Of a stretch of DNA of 64,000 nucleotides, positions 1-8,423 are shown one piece after another. The stretch spans positions 4,092,001 to 4,156,000 of the forward strand of contig OZ245840.1 in the NCBI GenBank assembly GCA_965228775.1, given 5' to 3'. The DNA comes from JANQMY01 sp965228775 (lineage in GTDB: Bacteria > Pseudomonadota > Alphaproteobacteria > JANQMY01). Every line of letters begins with the position of its first letter. Within the stretch, counting starts at the first letter, position 1. The notes beneath the pieces are model-generated. The model saw only the letters and a program-made list of their open reading frames with translations. It was not told the origin of the DNA and ran no database searches. The translations under genes were made by a program, and so were the position numbers.

Positions 1-27
1 TTCTACTGAACGACGGCACACAGCCTG

Positions 28-462
28 ATGCTCCGTGTGAGCAGCGAAAGCAACAATCAAGACGTAGACCTGAAAGCCGTGATGGGCGATGGGGGTGGCG
101 GCGTCAATGGCGGCGCGGAGCTGACCGCCTTCGCGGAAGCCACCGTCTCTGGCGGGGACAATGCGATCACTTCGGCGCGCGAGAAGCTGGTGCGCGTGTT
201 GGGCCCTGAAGCCACCGTGGATGCGGCGGGTGTCATCGGCAATTTTGAACGTATGGTGCGTATCGCCGATGGCACGGGTATTCCGCTTGATGCACCGGTC
301 AATATGATTTCGGCGGATATGCGTGAAGAAGTGGGGATCGACCAATTCGAGTCCGCCCGTAACACACCAAAGGTGACGGGGTTACGCCGTATGGCGGGAC
401 GTGTTTTGAGCCGGATGATGCCGTTGGTTTTTCGGTATATGTCGCCGAAGAAAAGAGGTTGA
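28..462 (+). CDS. conserved hypothetical protein (144 aa)
   Basis: The frame is open from an in-frame stop at 7-9 to 462, and the first ATG is at 28. I see no ribosome-binding site before it, so the true start may differ, or this may be the 3-prime part of a longer gene broken by a frameshift near the window edge. The N-terminal third is glycine-rich (residues 20-30). The middle (residues 45-95) is Ala/Val-rich helical sequence, and the C-terminus is basic. The middle weakly recalls the C-terminal part of AhpD/carboxymuconolactone-decarboxylase-like proteins, but the CxxC active site of that family is absent, so no function is assigned. Confidence 0.55.
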   Translation: MLRVSSESNNQDVDLKAVMGDGGGGVNGGAELTAFAEATVSGGDNAITSAREKLVRVLGPEATVDAAGVIGNFERMVRIADGTGIPLDAPVNMISADMREEVGIDQFESARNTPKVTGLRRMAGRVLSRMMPLVFRYMSPKKRG

Positions 463-501
463 TGTTTAGGGGAAGGAGGACGGTCGAGCCAAAATCCAAC
501 C

Positions 502-1518
502 CTAAACCCGGACGACGACTTTTCCGATATTCGCGCCGGTAAAGAGCTTGGTGTACGCCGTGACAGTGTTCTCCAGACCGACGGTTTCTTCGATAGGAAG
601 TTTCAGGCGGCCGTCATCGCGCCATTGACGCAAGATCGGATTGATCTCTGGTTCACGGTGATAGAAATCCGGCGAGAAGAACCCTTGGATGGTCAGGCGT
701 TTCATCAAAACGAGGTCGAACTTGTACGGCCCTGGCACCGGGCCCTCGGCGGCGTAATTCGCCAATAGTCCGCAGACGGCAACACGGCCAAAGTCAGCCA
801 TGTTGGCAAGGGATGCATCCAGCACGTCTCCACCCACATTGTCGAAATAAAGGTTGATGCCGGTTGGGAATTCATCGGCGATGGCCCTCGTAAGATCACC
901 CTTGCGGTAATTGATGGCGCCATCGAACCCCAGATCCTTCTCAAGGAACGCACATTTGTCATCGGTTCCAGCCAGACCAACCGTGCGGCACCCGGCGATC
1001 TTTGCGATCTGTCCGGCCATGGCACCGGTGCAGCCAGCCGCGGCGGATACCAGAAACGCATCTCCCGCGCGGGCCGCACCATATTCGACGACACCCAGAT
1101 AGGCCGTCCAGCCATTTGCGCCAAGGATGCCCACATACTCAGCGAGATCTTGTTCTTGCCCATCCAGTTTCGCCACATAGGCCGCCATCGGGTTGGCGAT
1201 CGACCAGTCGGACCAATTGCCGTAACAGCGCACGAGGTCGCCTTCCGAATAGGCGGGATGGCGCGACTGCGCCACTTCTCCAATCACCGTCCCAAGAATA
1301 GGGGCGCCTAGGGGCGTTCCCGGCTGATAGGAATCTTCACGGTCCGTCATATACATGCGGGTGCCACTGTCCATGGAGAGAATGCGGTTTTTCACCAGCA
1401 ATTCGCCTTCTTGAGGCGCGGGCGTCTTCTCTTCTTCAAAACTAAGGGCTTCGGTGAAATCGTTGCCCGTTGGACGTGCTGTCAAACGCCAAACGCGGTT
1501 GCTGGCTTCATTGGTCAT
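502..1518 (-). CDS. NADP-dependent MDR oxidoreductase, CurA / leukotriene-B4 dehydrogenase type
   Basis: 338 aa, the usual length of zinc-independent medium-chain reductases of the prostaglandin-reductase/CurA family, which reduce the C=C bond of alpha,beta-unsaturated ketones and aldehydes with NADPH in the cytosol. The cofactor loop reads SAAAGCTGAMAGQIAKIAG (about residues 155-175). The substrate-domain segments YVGILGANGWTAYLG and LYFDNVGGDVLD are typical of the family. The ATG at 1518 follows a GGGGAT ribosome-binding site. It is the last gene of a minus-strand run with the ArsC-like and Rieske oxygenase genes, so it may act on ring-oxidation products (inference). A paralogue lies at 54160-55173. 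Confidence 0.88.
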   Translation of the reverse strand: MTNEASNRVWRLTARPTGNDFTEALSFEEEKTPAPQEGELLVKNRILSMDSGTRMYMTDREDSYQPGTPLGAPILGTVIGEVAQSRHPAYSEGDLVRCYGNWSDWSIANPMAAYVAKLDGQEQDLAEYVGILGANGWTAYLGVVEYGAARAGDAFLVSAAAGCTGAMAGQIAKIAGCRTVGLAGTDDKCAFLEKDLGFDGAINYRKGDLTRAIADEFPTGINLYFDNVGGDVLDASLANMADFGRVAVCGLLANYAAEGPVPGPYKFDLVLMKRLTIQGFFSPDFYHREPEINPILRQWRDDGRLKLPIEETVGLENTVTAYTKLFTGANIGKVVVRV

Positions 1519-1551
1519 ATTTATCCCCTTAGCGCACAGATTGGCGAGTTC

Positions 1552-1902
1552 TTATTGCAGTTCTTCAAGCGATTTCTTTTGAGCATCCTTAAACCCGACG
1601 ATGACCGTCTTTCCACTGACGAAAACGGGGCGCTTGATCAGCGTGGGGTTTTCCACCAGCAAATCCGCAGCATTGGCGTTCGTAAGACTTTCTTTGGTGG
1701 TGTCGTCCAACCCGCGCCACGTTGTGCTCGATTTATTGACAAGTACGGCCGTTCCAACGGCTTGGACCCAGGTCGCAATTTCGGAAACGGACGGCGTTTC
1801 CGCGCGTATGTCGATGAAGCTGTGCGCTGTGTTGTTCTCCTTCAGCCATTTCAGCGCCTTTCGGCATGTGTCGCAATTCTTCAACCCATAAATCGTAATC
1901 AT
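1552..1902 (-). CDS. ArsC/Spx-family thioredoxin-fold protein
   Basis: 116 aa, matching the small ArsC/Spx/YffB family. The N-terminal motif MITIYGLKNCDTCRKALKWL holds the CxxC redox pair (Cys10, Cys13), followed by the second thioredoxin-fold half with NPTLIKRPVF containing the cis-Pro region. The best match by eye is the YffB-like reductase subgroup rather than true arsenate reductase. There is no arsenic-resistance context. It starts 4 bp after the Rieske oxygenase stop, indicating translational coupling, and lies 33 bp before the CurA-type reductase. A thiol-dependent reductase role in that unit is inference. Confidence 0.85.
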   Translation of the reverse strand: MITIYGLKNCDTCRKALKWLKENNTAHSFIDIRAETPSVSEIATWVQAVGTAVLVNKSSTTWRGLDDTTKESLTNANAADLLVENPTLIKRPVFVSGKTVIVGFKDAQKKSLEELQ

Positions 1903-1906
1903 ATAA

Positions 1907-3277
1907 TCAGTGTGCTTCCATTAAGTCGTCGAGCGCATTGTGAAAATGCTGCACTCGGATTTCGTCATCATTGAGCCAGACCTGGTCGAACCCCTTGGAG
2001 CGCATTCCGGCCTGAACGCCGCCGAGCAATTCAATATCTTGATCGATCGTGATCGTCATGGATTTTTCGCCATTGAGAATAGCGTGATGATCAAACACAT
2101 CCCGGTCGGGCCTGGCGTAGTCCGCCAGCGGATCGCGGCCAGGCATGAAGTGACTGACTTCGTGTTCACGGCCGCCCGGGGCGATGCCTGATTTGGCGCT
2201 CTCCGCCGCTTTCGCTTGCAAGGCAGGGTCCGGGAAAAGGGTGAGCGTGATTTTGTCGAAGTAGCTTTGCTGCGGATCGGTTGGATGCGGGCGCGGACGA
2301 AGGATCCAGCATGATTCCGGTGTGAAAGAGAGAATGATGTTGGGGAACAAATTGAACTGCCAAATGTCGGACAATTGTTCATCGCTGAATTGGGAATAGT
2401 CATAGCCGCGGGATTGCCCAATCTCGCGTTTGCGTAACTGCACAGCACGGCGAATGTCGGACACGCGATTGTTGAAGTCCGCCGGGTCGAGATCCAGGTT
2501 TTTGAGTTGCTCGGTCAGAATGTCTGTTGGTTCCGCGGGAATGGGATAGCGGGGGTTTACCGTTGCGCCTTCGACGATCACGCCCGTATGGCCAAACGGA
2601 AAGAGTTCCACTTGGTCGTTACAGCAATCCACAAACCTCTGATGTTGTGGATGGATGTAGTCCACGTGATACAGCTCGCTGAAATTGTCGATGATTGCTT
2701 TCCAGTTACAGTAGTGATGGACAGTCTGGTCCTCGGTGATCAGCATGTCCTGAAAACGGTAGGGCGCCAGCTGGTCGACAATAGGCCCCAGGAAGTCTTT
2801 AAAGGGGGCCGGTTTTTCCGCCATGGACACGAAAATGAAGCCGTTCCAGGTTTCCACATGAACTGGCTTCAGCGATGTCTGCTCGCAAGGCAAGCCGAGG
2901 TGAAACTTGTTCCGGTCCGGGATGGAGCGGACCGTGCCGTCGCCATTGTAGGTCCAGGCATGATAGGCACATCGAAAGCTGTCTGAATTGCCGCGCTCGG
3001 TTTGGACCAGCCGGTTTCCACGATGCTGGCAAACATTATAGAACGCCCCTAATTCCCCCTCTTGGCTTCGGGACACCAAAATCGACTCATGCCCTACTTC
3101 GAATAGGAAATAGTCGCCGGGATTTCGTGCATCTTGTTCCATCCCGGCCAATAGCCAGGTTTCACTCCAGACGCGCTCCCATTCGCGCGCGGCGTAGTTT
3201 TGGCTCACATAGCGTTCCTTGGAAAAGTTGCTGATCGCCTGTGTGGCTGTCGAATGGTTGACGATTTTCTGGGTCAC
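1907..3277 (-). CDS. Rieske non-haem iron ring-hydroxylating oxygenase, alpha subunit
   Basis: 456 aa from a GTG at 3277, preceded by GGGGAG at about 10 nt. The frame stays open to 3409, but that upstream stretch is Cys/Arg-rich and unlike the family. The N-terminal Rieske [2Fe-2S] centre has CQHRG and, after the usual spacing, CAYHAW (CxH...CxxH). The catalytic domain shows NWKAIIDNFSELYHVDYIH, the conserved bridging Asp and two-His mononuclear iron site. The family activates O2 to hydroxylate or demethylate aromatic, quaternary-amine or sterol-like substrates. No beta subunit, ferredoxin or reductase gene is adjacent, so electrons must come from elsewhere. The substrate cannot be told from the sequence. 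Confidence 0.9.
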   Translation of the reverse strand: MTQKIVNHSTATQAISNFSKERYVSQNYAAREWERVWSETWLLAGMEQDARNPGDYFLFEVGHESILVSRSQEGELGAFYNVCQHRGNRLVQTERGNSDSFRCAYHAWTYNGDGTVRSIPDRNKFHLGLPCEQTSLKPVHVETWNGFIFVSMAEKPAPFKDFLGPIVDQLAPYRFQDMLITEDQTVHHYCNWKAIIDNFSELYHVDYIHPQHQRFVDCCNDQVELFPFGHTGVIVEGATVNPRYPIPAEPTDILTEQLKNLDLDPADFNNRVSDIRRAVQLRKREIGQSRGYDYSQFSDEQLSDIWQFNLFPNIILSFTPESCWILRPRPHPTDPQQSYFDKITLTLFPDPALQAKAAESAKSGIAPGGREHEVSHFMPGRDPLADYARPDRDVFDHHAILNGEKSMTITIDQDIELLGGVQAGMRSKGFDQVWLNDDEIRVQHFHNALDDLMEAH

Positions 3278-3689
3278 CGCTCGTTTGCTCCCCTTGCAGG
3301 TTTCGCCGACAAAATTTTTTTCTTGCCTACATATTAGGCGCCGAAAAGAGAGGGCGCAAAGAAACCGGTGAATTTTGCCGGTGCAGCGCGCTGGGCGCAA
3401 AATTTCCACTCTGCGCTTGAAAGCTGATTCTGCTCAAGAATCGAGCAGTTTAACGAAGCAGGTTTGTGGTCGCCGTCGAGAGAGCGGAAGGCAGTGGCAT
3501 TGCCTTCAATATAGGCATAGAGGGGTGATTTTTTGTGCACTGTTTTTCGGCGGCTTTTGGGGGCGCCTCACCCTCTTGTCACTGGGCAGAAAATCAGCAA
3601 ACTGCGCGATCTCTAGACAGACTGCTCAGTTATTAAGCGCATACGAACTGTCACAACACAGAAGAAGCGAATAACAAAAGGGAACCTCC
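3278..3689. other. 412-bp divergent intergenic region
   Basis: Separates the minus-strand oxygenase unit from amtB, so it must hold promoters in both directions. Apart from the sigma-54-like element at 3489-3504 I see no terminator, repeat or small gene in it. Confidence 0.6.
3489..3504 (+). promoter_or_regulatory. candidate sigma-54 (-24/-12) promoter for amtB-glnK
   Basis: AGGCAGTGGCATTGCC has GG and GC exactly 10 nt apart, with GGCA at -24 and TTGC at -12, close to the TGGCAC-N5-TTGC consensus. It lies about 185 bp before the amtB ATG. Ammonium transporter operons are classic NtrC/sigma-54 targets under nitrogen limitation, which supports the call. I could not identify a convincing NtrC site upstream, and the leader would be long. 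Confidence 0.4.
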
Positions 3690-4901
3690 ATGATTGATAG
3701 TGGTGATACAGCCTGGATCTTAATCTCGACGGCGCTGGTTCTGTTCATGACGCTGCCGGGTCTCGCCTTGTTTTACGGCGGTCTGGTTCAATCCCGGAAT
3801 ATTCTTTCCGTACTCATGCATTGCATGGGCATTGCGTGTCTTGCGTCCATTCTTTGGTTCGTTGTCGCTTACTCAATCGCCTTTTCGGAAGGCAATCCCT
3901 ATTTCGGCGGGTTGAGTTCAGCCTTCTTGATGGATGTGTCCCGCGACTCGGTTTCCGGCACAATTCCCACAACTGTTTTCGTCATGTTCCAGATGACGTT
4001 TGCGATCATCACGCCGGCGCTGATCGTCGGTGCTTATGTGGAACGGATTAAGTTCGGCGCCGTTTTGATGATTTCCGCGCTTTGGCTGCTCTTGGTCTAC
4101 GCGCCGGTAACCCATTGGGTTTGGGGCGGCGGATGGCTCTATGAAATGGGCGTCTTGGACTTCGCTGGCGGTATTGTTGTGCACGTCACGGCTGGTGTTT
4201 CGGCCTTGGTGATCGCGGCAATGCTGGGGGCCCGCCGCGGCTTTCCCGACAGTGTTCACCCGCCTCACGCACCTTGGCTGGTGATGGTGGGTGCAGCGAT
4301 GTTGTGGGTTGGCTGGTTCGGCTTTAACGCTGGCAGCGCCTTGGCAGCCGGCGGCGATGCGGGCATGGCCATGTTGGTGACGCATCTTTCGGCGGCAACC
4401 GCATCTTTGGTCTGGATGGTCATTGAATGGCTGAAGTTCGGCCGGCCAAGCCTTGTCGGCCTGGTCACCGGTACGATCGCTGGCCTCGCGACCATTACAC
4501 CGGCGTCCGGTTTTGTTGGGCCGATCGGCGGCGTTGCCTTGGGGCTTGCAGGCGGCGTGCTCTGCTATATCGCGGTCGATTTGGTGAAGAAGAACTTCAA
4601 GGTGGATGATTCGCTGGACGTTCTTGCTGTTCACGGCATTGGTGGTGCAACAGGGACCCTGTTGGCTGCAATCTTTGTCATGGAATCGTTCGGTGGTGCC
4701 GGCCTTGCGGAAGGTATGACCTTTGGCGGGCAATTCGGTGTGCAGACGATTGGTGTTGTAGTGACTACTATTTGGTCAGCTGCCGCAACAGTAGGCATTG
4801 TGTTCGTCACAAAGGCCCTAGTTGGTTTCCGGGCGGATGAAGAACATGAAGTGGGCGGATTAGATCTCGCGCATCACGGTGAAAGTGGCTACAATCTCTA
4901 A
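3690..4901 (+). CDS. amtB: ammonium transporter AmtB
   Basis: 403 aa, the standard length of Amt channels with about 11 membrane helices in the inner membrane. Family landmarks are present: the N-terminal GLALFYGGLVQSRN, the mid-pore GGIVVHVTAGVSAL and the later DVLAVHGIGGATGTLL, which carry the two pore histidines. A GGGA ribosome-binding site precedes the ATG. It is followed 26 bp later by glnK, the usual arrangement in which GlnK plugs the AmtB trimer when ammonium is plentiful. The C-terminal cytoplasmic tail ends in a short acidic/Gly region. Nitrogen regulation is likely from the sigma-54-like element upstream. Confidence 0.97.
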   Translation: MIDSGDTAWILISTALVLFMTLPGLALFYGGLVQSRNILSVLMHCMGIACLASILWFVVAYSIAFSEGNPYFGGLSSAFLMDVSRDSVSGTIPTTVFVMFQMTFAIITPALIVGAYVERIKFGAVLMISALWLLLVYAPVTHWVWGGGWLYEMGVLDFAGGIVVHVTAGVSALVIAAMLGARRGFPDSVHPPHAPWLVMVGAAMLWVGWFGFNAGSALAAGGDAGMAMLVTHLSAATASLVWMVIEWLKFGRPSLVGLVTGTIAGLATITPASGFVGPIGGVALGLAGGVLCYIAVDLVKKNFKVDDSLDVLAVHGIGGATGTLLAAIFVMESFGGAGLAEGMTFGGQFGVQTIGVVVTTIWSAAATVGIVFVTKALVGFRADEEHEVGGLDLAHHGESGYNL

Positions 4902-4927
4902 AGAGTTGTCGCTGGAGAAGGATAGAT

Positions 4928-5266
4928 ATGAAGCTCATTATGGCAATTATTCAGCCCCACAAGCTGGACACGGTGCGCGAAGCCCTGACCGGCATTGGGG
5001 TTGAGGGGTTAACGGTCTCTGAGGTGCGCGGCTATGGCCGCCAGAGAGGGCAGACCGAAGTTTATCGGGGTACGGAATATCAAATCAACTATGTACCCAA
5101 GATCAAACTTGAAATCGCGGTGGATGACGGTGCGGTTGAAAAGGTGATCGAGGCCATTCGTGACTCCGCTCAGACCGGTAAAATCGGCGATGGCAAGATC
5201 TTCGTGGTCGGCCTGGGCTCAGCTGTCCGCATTCGGACGGGGGAGACGGATCAGGCCGCCCTGTAG
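4928..5266 (+). CDS. glnK: PII nitrogen regulatory protein GlnK
   Basis: 112 aa, exactly PII size. The T-loop GQTEVYRGTEYQINYVPK contains Tyr51, the uridylylation site, and the C-terminal part GKIGDGKIFVVGL is the nucleotide/2-oxoglutarate-binding B-loop and PII signature. It binds ATP/ADP and 2-oxoglutarate as a cytosolic trimer and controls AmtB gating and other nitrogen targets. It is the second gene after amtB and is followed by a strong terminator at 5292-5326, so amtB-glnK is probably one transcript. The alternative name GlnB is possible on sequence alone; linkage to amtB favours GlnK. Confidence 0.95.
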   Translation: MKLIMAIIQPHKLDTVREALTGIGVEGLTVSEVRGYGRQRGQTEVYRGTEYQINYVPKIKLEIAVDDGAVEKVIEAIRDSAQTGKIGDGKIFVVGLGSAVRIRTGETDQAAL

Positions 5267-5291
5267 CCTCACTCATCAGGATTGCTAAAAT

Positions 5292-5326
5292 AGGCCGGCG
5301 TCTCAAACGGACGCCGGCCTTTTTTG
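5292..5326 (+). terminator. Rho-independent terminator after glnK
   Basis: Perfect 10-bp GC-rich stem GGCCGGCGTC (5293-5302) and GACGCCGGCC (5310-5319) with a 7-nt loop, followed directly by six T. It closes the amtB-glnK transcript just before the next ribosome-binding site. Confidence 0.93.
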
Positions 5327-5344
5327 TCTCATTCGGAGCTTTCT

Positions 5345-5911
5345 ATGGAACGATCCATTCTGCTGACGTTCGCTCATCCGGCCTATCATAAGTCGCGCGC
5401 GAACCGGGCCCTGTTGGAAGCTGTCCAGACGCTTGACCGAATAACAGTCAATGATCTCTATGAGACTTACCCCGATTTCATGATTGACGCTCAGCGTGAA
5501 CAAGACTTGCTGCTCAGCCATGATGTGTTGGTCTTTCAGCATCCCTTCTATTGGTATTCATCGCCGGCCCACCTCAAGGAATGGCTGGATCTGGTTTTGA
5601 CTCACGGTTTCGCCTATGGCCATGACGGTAAAGCGCTCCAAGGCAAACAATGGCTTACAGCGGTTACGGTCGGCGGTGGGGCGGGCTCTTACGTATCGAA
5701 CGGTTACGATTCCTTCTCAATTGAAGAGTTGTTGCGTCCGTTTCAAGCGACGGCCGGGCTGTGCAGCTGCCAATGGCAAGAGCCGTTTGTCGTTTATGGT
5801 TGCCATACCATTACCGATGCGGGCCTTGTCGAAGCCGCCGAAGCCTATAGAGCGCAGCTTATTGCGCTCAGAGATTTGCCCGTGACGGAAACCACCCTCT
5901 CATCATCTTAG
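5345..5911 (+). CDS. flavodoxin-like NAD(P)H oxidoreductase, Kef ancillary protein (KefF/KefG type)
   Basis: 188 aa from the ATG at 5345, which has a CGGAG ribosome-binding site; an earlier TTG lies inside the terminator and is unlikely. Family motifs include the flavin-site LTFAHPAYHKSRAN near the N-terminus, DVLVFQHPFYWYSSPAHLKEWLDLVL and the loop GGGAGSYVSNGYDSFSIEELLRPF. KefF/KefG proteins are FMN quinone reductases required for full activity of glutathione-gated K+ efflux systems. The antiporter gene begins 13 bp downstream, which confirms the assignment. Choosing KefF or KefG by sequence is not possible here. Confidence 0.9.
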   Translation: MERSILLTFAHPAYHKSRANRALLEAVQTLDRITVNDLYETYPDFMIDAQREQDLLLSHDVLVFQHPFYWYSSPAHLKEWLDLVLTHGFAYGHDGKALQGKQWLTAVTVGGGAGSYVSNGYDSFSIEELLRPFQATAGLCSCQWQEPFVVYGCHTITDAGLVEAAEAYRAQLIALRDLPVTETTLSSS

Positions 5912-5924
5912 TGGGACGTAAGAT

Positions 5925-7832
5925 ATGGAAAATGCATCGTTTCTCGTACAAGCCTTCATTTACCTGACGGCTGCACTGGTCTCCGTTCCCATCGCCAAGC
6001 GGCTCGGTCTCGGTTCCGTTCTGGGATATCTGATTGCCGGGGCAATCATCGGTCCGTTCGGGCTGAGTCTTTTGGGACAACCCGAAAACGTTATGCATTT
6101 TGCCGAATTCGGGGTGGTGATCATGTTGTTCTTGATCGGCCTCGAAATTCAGCCGTCTCTTCTGTGGCGTCTTCGGACGGCCATCCTTGGTCTTGGCGGG
6201 GCGCAGGTCTTGATTACGGCCGTGGCGATCGCCGGGGTTGCGATGTTTGTCGGCCTTGAATGGAACGTGGCGGTTGCCTGCGGCCTTATCCTGTCATTGT
6301 CTTCCACCGCGATTGTCCTGACATCTTTGCGAGAACGGGGCTTAAGCCAAACCCGAGTGGGGCAATCCGGCTTTTCAATCCTGTTGTTTCAAGATTTGGC
6401 GCTCATCCCCATGTTGGCGCTGTTACCTTTGCTGGCCCTGGATCTGGGGGGTGCGCATCACGCTGGTGATGGCGGACATCACGGGCCGGAAGCAAGCGCG
6501 CTGGCTGGCCTTCCGCCGTGGGCCCAGGCTTTGGCGGTTGTCGGCGCCGTAACGCTGATCGTATTTGCCGGACGCCTGCTAACAAGGCCTGCTTTCCGGT
6601 TTATCGCGTCTACCAATTTGCAAGAGATTTTTACGGCGGCCGCTCTTGTCCTTGTGGTCGGGGTGTCGCTGCTCATGGAGATGGTGGGCCTGTCACCGGC
6701 ATTGGGGGCCTTCCTGGCTGGGGTGGTGCTGGCCGACAGTGAGTTCCGTCATGAGGTGGAAGCAGACATTGACCCCTTTCGCGGCTTGCTATTGGGCTTG
6801 TTTTTCATATCCGTTGGCGCCAGCATCAACTTTGCGTTATTGGCAGCGGAGCCTCTCATCATCCTTGGGCTGACGATTGGTCTTATCGCCCTCAAGGCGG
6901 TCATCATTTTTGGTTTGGCTCATGCATTTGGCCACAAACGCCCGGACGCAACAATGATGGCTCTGGGCCTTGCGCAAGGCGGTGAATTTGCCTTCGTTCT
7001 TTTTGCCTTTGCGATTGGCGCGGGCGTGGTGCCCAACCAGGTGGCGGATCCGCTAATCGCCGTCGTGGCGTTGACCATGGCATTGACGCCGCTTCTTTTC
7101 ATTTTGGGTGAGTATGTTTCCACATCGGCGGATACGGGGGCGGACCGCCAAGTGCCCGAATTTGTTACGGAGCACCAGCCCGATGTGATTATTGCCGGCT
7201 TTGGCCGCTTTGGGCAGGCCATCGGACGGCTGCTGATCGCCAATGGTTATCGCACGAGCGTTTTGGAGCATTCGGCGGATCAAATAGAGCTGCTACGCGG
7301 CTTCGGTCAAAAGGTGAATTATGGGGATGCGTCGCGGGCCGATTTGCTGCGGGCCGCGGGGGCCGATGAAGCAAAGGTTTTGATCGTCGCCGTGGCAAGT
7401 CCGGAAAAATCTCTGGAAGTGGTGCGGGCTGCCCGGCAGCATTTTCCGCATCTGAAAGTTTTGGCCCGCGCATCGGACCGTCGCCATGCTTACGCTCTTC
7501 TCAATTTGGGGGTCGATCAATTCGAGCGGGAAATGTTCGAAGGTGGTGTGGCTTTGGGTGTGAAAGCGCTCCGCGCACTTGGCCAGCGCGCGCATCATGC
7601 GACCCGTGCCGGACGTTTGTTTGCCCGGCATGATCGGAATTTGCTGTTGGAGATGTCTCAATATTGGGGCGATGATCTGGAATATCGCCAACAAGTTCGA
7701 GAACGGGCCGGACACATTGACCAGTTACTACGCCGTGATTTGAATGTGTTCGGGGCTGGTGATCCGGACGAGAGTGCATGGGATACGAAAACCCTTGAGG
7801 AAGAAATCAGGCGCGATACGATGCCTGCATAA
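5925..7832 (+). CDS. glutathione-gated K+/H+ antiporter, CPA2 family (KefB/KefC type)
   Basis: 635 aa. Residues 1-395 form a CPA2 membrane domain of about 12 helices; a His-rich loop near residues 180-190 is a local peculiarity. Residues 415-540 form an RCK_N domain with the Rossmann loop DVIIAGFGRFGQAIGRLL, which in Kef proteins binds glutathione adducts and NAD. The family expels K+ in exchange for H+ on electrophile stress, acidifying and protecting the cytoplasm. The adjacent flavodoxin-like protein is its usual partner. The glutathione theme recurs in this window (glutathione transferases, MAPEG, GFA). KefB versus KefC cannot be settled by eye. Confidence 0.92.
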   Translation: MENASFLVQAFIYLTAALVSVPIAKRLGLGSVLGYLIAGAIIGPFGLSLLGQPENVMHFAEFGVVIMLFLIGLEIQPSLLWRLRTAILGLGGAQVLITAVAIAGVAMFVGLEWNVAVACGLILSLSSTAIVLTSLRERGLSQTRVGQSGFSILLFQDLALIPMLALLPLLALDLGGAHHAGDGGHHGPEASALAGLPPWAQALAVVGAVTLIVFAGRLLTRPAFRFIASTNLQEIFTAAALVLVVGVSLLMEMVGLSPALGAFLAGVVLADSEFRHEVEADIDPFRGLLLGLFFISVGASINFALLAAEPLIILGLTIGLIALKAVIIFGLAHAFGHKRPDATMMALGLAQGGEFAFVLFAFAIGAGVVPNQVADPLIAVVALTMALTPLLFILGEYVSTSADTGADRQVPEFVTEHQPDVIIAGFGRFGQAIGRLLIANGYRTSVLEHSADQIELLRGFGQKVNYGDASRADLLRAAGADEAKVLIVAVASPEKSLEVVRAARQHFPHLKVLARASDRRHAYALLNLGVDQFEREMFEGGVALGVKALRALGQRAHHATRAGRLFARHDRNLLLEMSQYWGDDLEYRQQVRERAGHIDQLLRRDLNVFGAGDPDESAWDTKTLEEEIRRDTMPA

Positions 7833-7880
7833 ATTTCGGCGAGCGCATCTGTGCCGCTAAACACAATGGGGAGACGCGAT

Positions 7881-8420
7881 ATGAAGCTGCCGACGGACCG
7901 GACGGTCTTTCAGAACGCTTGGGTGGTCGATGATTTGGACGCGGCGGTCAAGAAATGGGTCGACGAACTGAAGGTAGGGCCGTTCTTCTTCGCGGAGCAT
8001 GGCCCCAATCTCACCAATATGACCTATCGTGGAGAACCGAGTGAGTTGTCCATGAACGTGGCCATGGCTCAGGCGGGCGGCGTTCAGATCGAATTGATCG
8101 AGCCGACCACGGACAAACCGTGCGCCTATCGGGATACCGTCAAGCCGGGGCAATCTGGATTTCACCATATGTGCGTTTGGACTCACGATATTGATGCAGA
8201 TACGGAATACTTCGCGAAGCTGGGATATGAAGCCGCGAATTTGGGCCATGCGGGCACCAGCCGTTTTGGCTATTACGACACAACGCCATTGATGAACTGC
8301 ATGTTGGAGGTGCTGGAATACAATCCGGCTACCGAAGCGCTGTTTCAGAAAATTGCCGATGCGGCAAAGGACTGGGACGGCACCAATCCGACGCGAGATT
8401 TTGCGTCGTTGATTGGGTGA
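7881..8420 (+). CDS. VOC-superfamily (glyoxalase-like) protein
   Basis: 179 aa from the ATG at 7881 with a GGGGAG ribosome-binding site 7 nt upstream. A GTG at 7851 is in frame but less likely. Two beta-alpha-beta-beta-beta modules are visible: residues 7-65 starting FQNAWVVDDLDAAVKKWVDE and residues 90-150 with GFHHMCVWTHDIDAD. His and Glu residues at the usual metal positions (IELIEP, HHMC, MLEVLEY) suggest a divalent-metal site as in methylmalonyl-CoA epimerase or glyoxalase I. It is convergent with the WS/DGAT gene, with a 3-bp gap. The substrate is unknown. Confidence 0.85.
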   Translation: MKLPTDRTVFQNAWVVDDLDAAVKKWVDELKVGPFFFAEHGPNLTNMTYRGEPSELSMNVAMAQAGGVQIELIEPTTDKPCAYRDTVKPGQSGFHHMCVWTHDIDADTEYFAKLGYEAANLGHAGTSRFGYYDTTPLMNCMLEVLEYNPATEALFQKIADAAKDWDGTNPTRDFASLIG

Positions 8421-8423
8421 CCC

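Noticed and set aside
1552..1902. ArsC-like gene considered as an arsenic-resistance gene
   Set aside because: No arsR, arsB or acr3 neighbour, and the motif pattern is closer to Spx/YffB-like proteins.
3278..3409. Extension of the Rieske oxygenase to an ATG at 3409
   Set aside because: The added 44 residues are Cys/Arg-rich, have no ribosome-binding site and precede a good GTG start.
3918..4733. 271-codon minus-strand open frame
   Set aside because: Antisense to amtB; composition is that of a shadow frame (His/Arg/Gln-rich).
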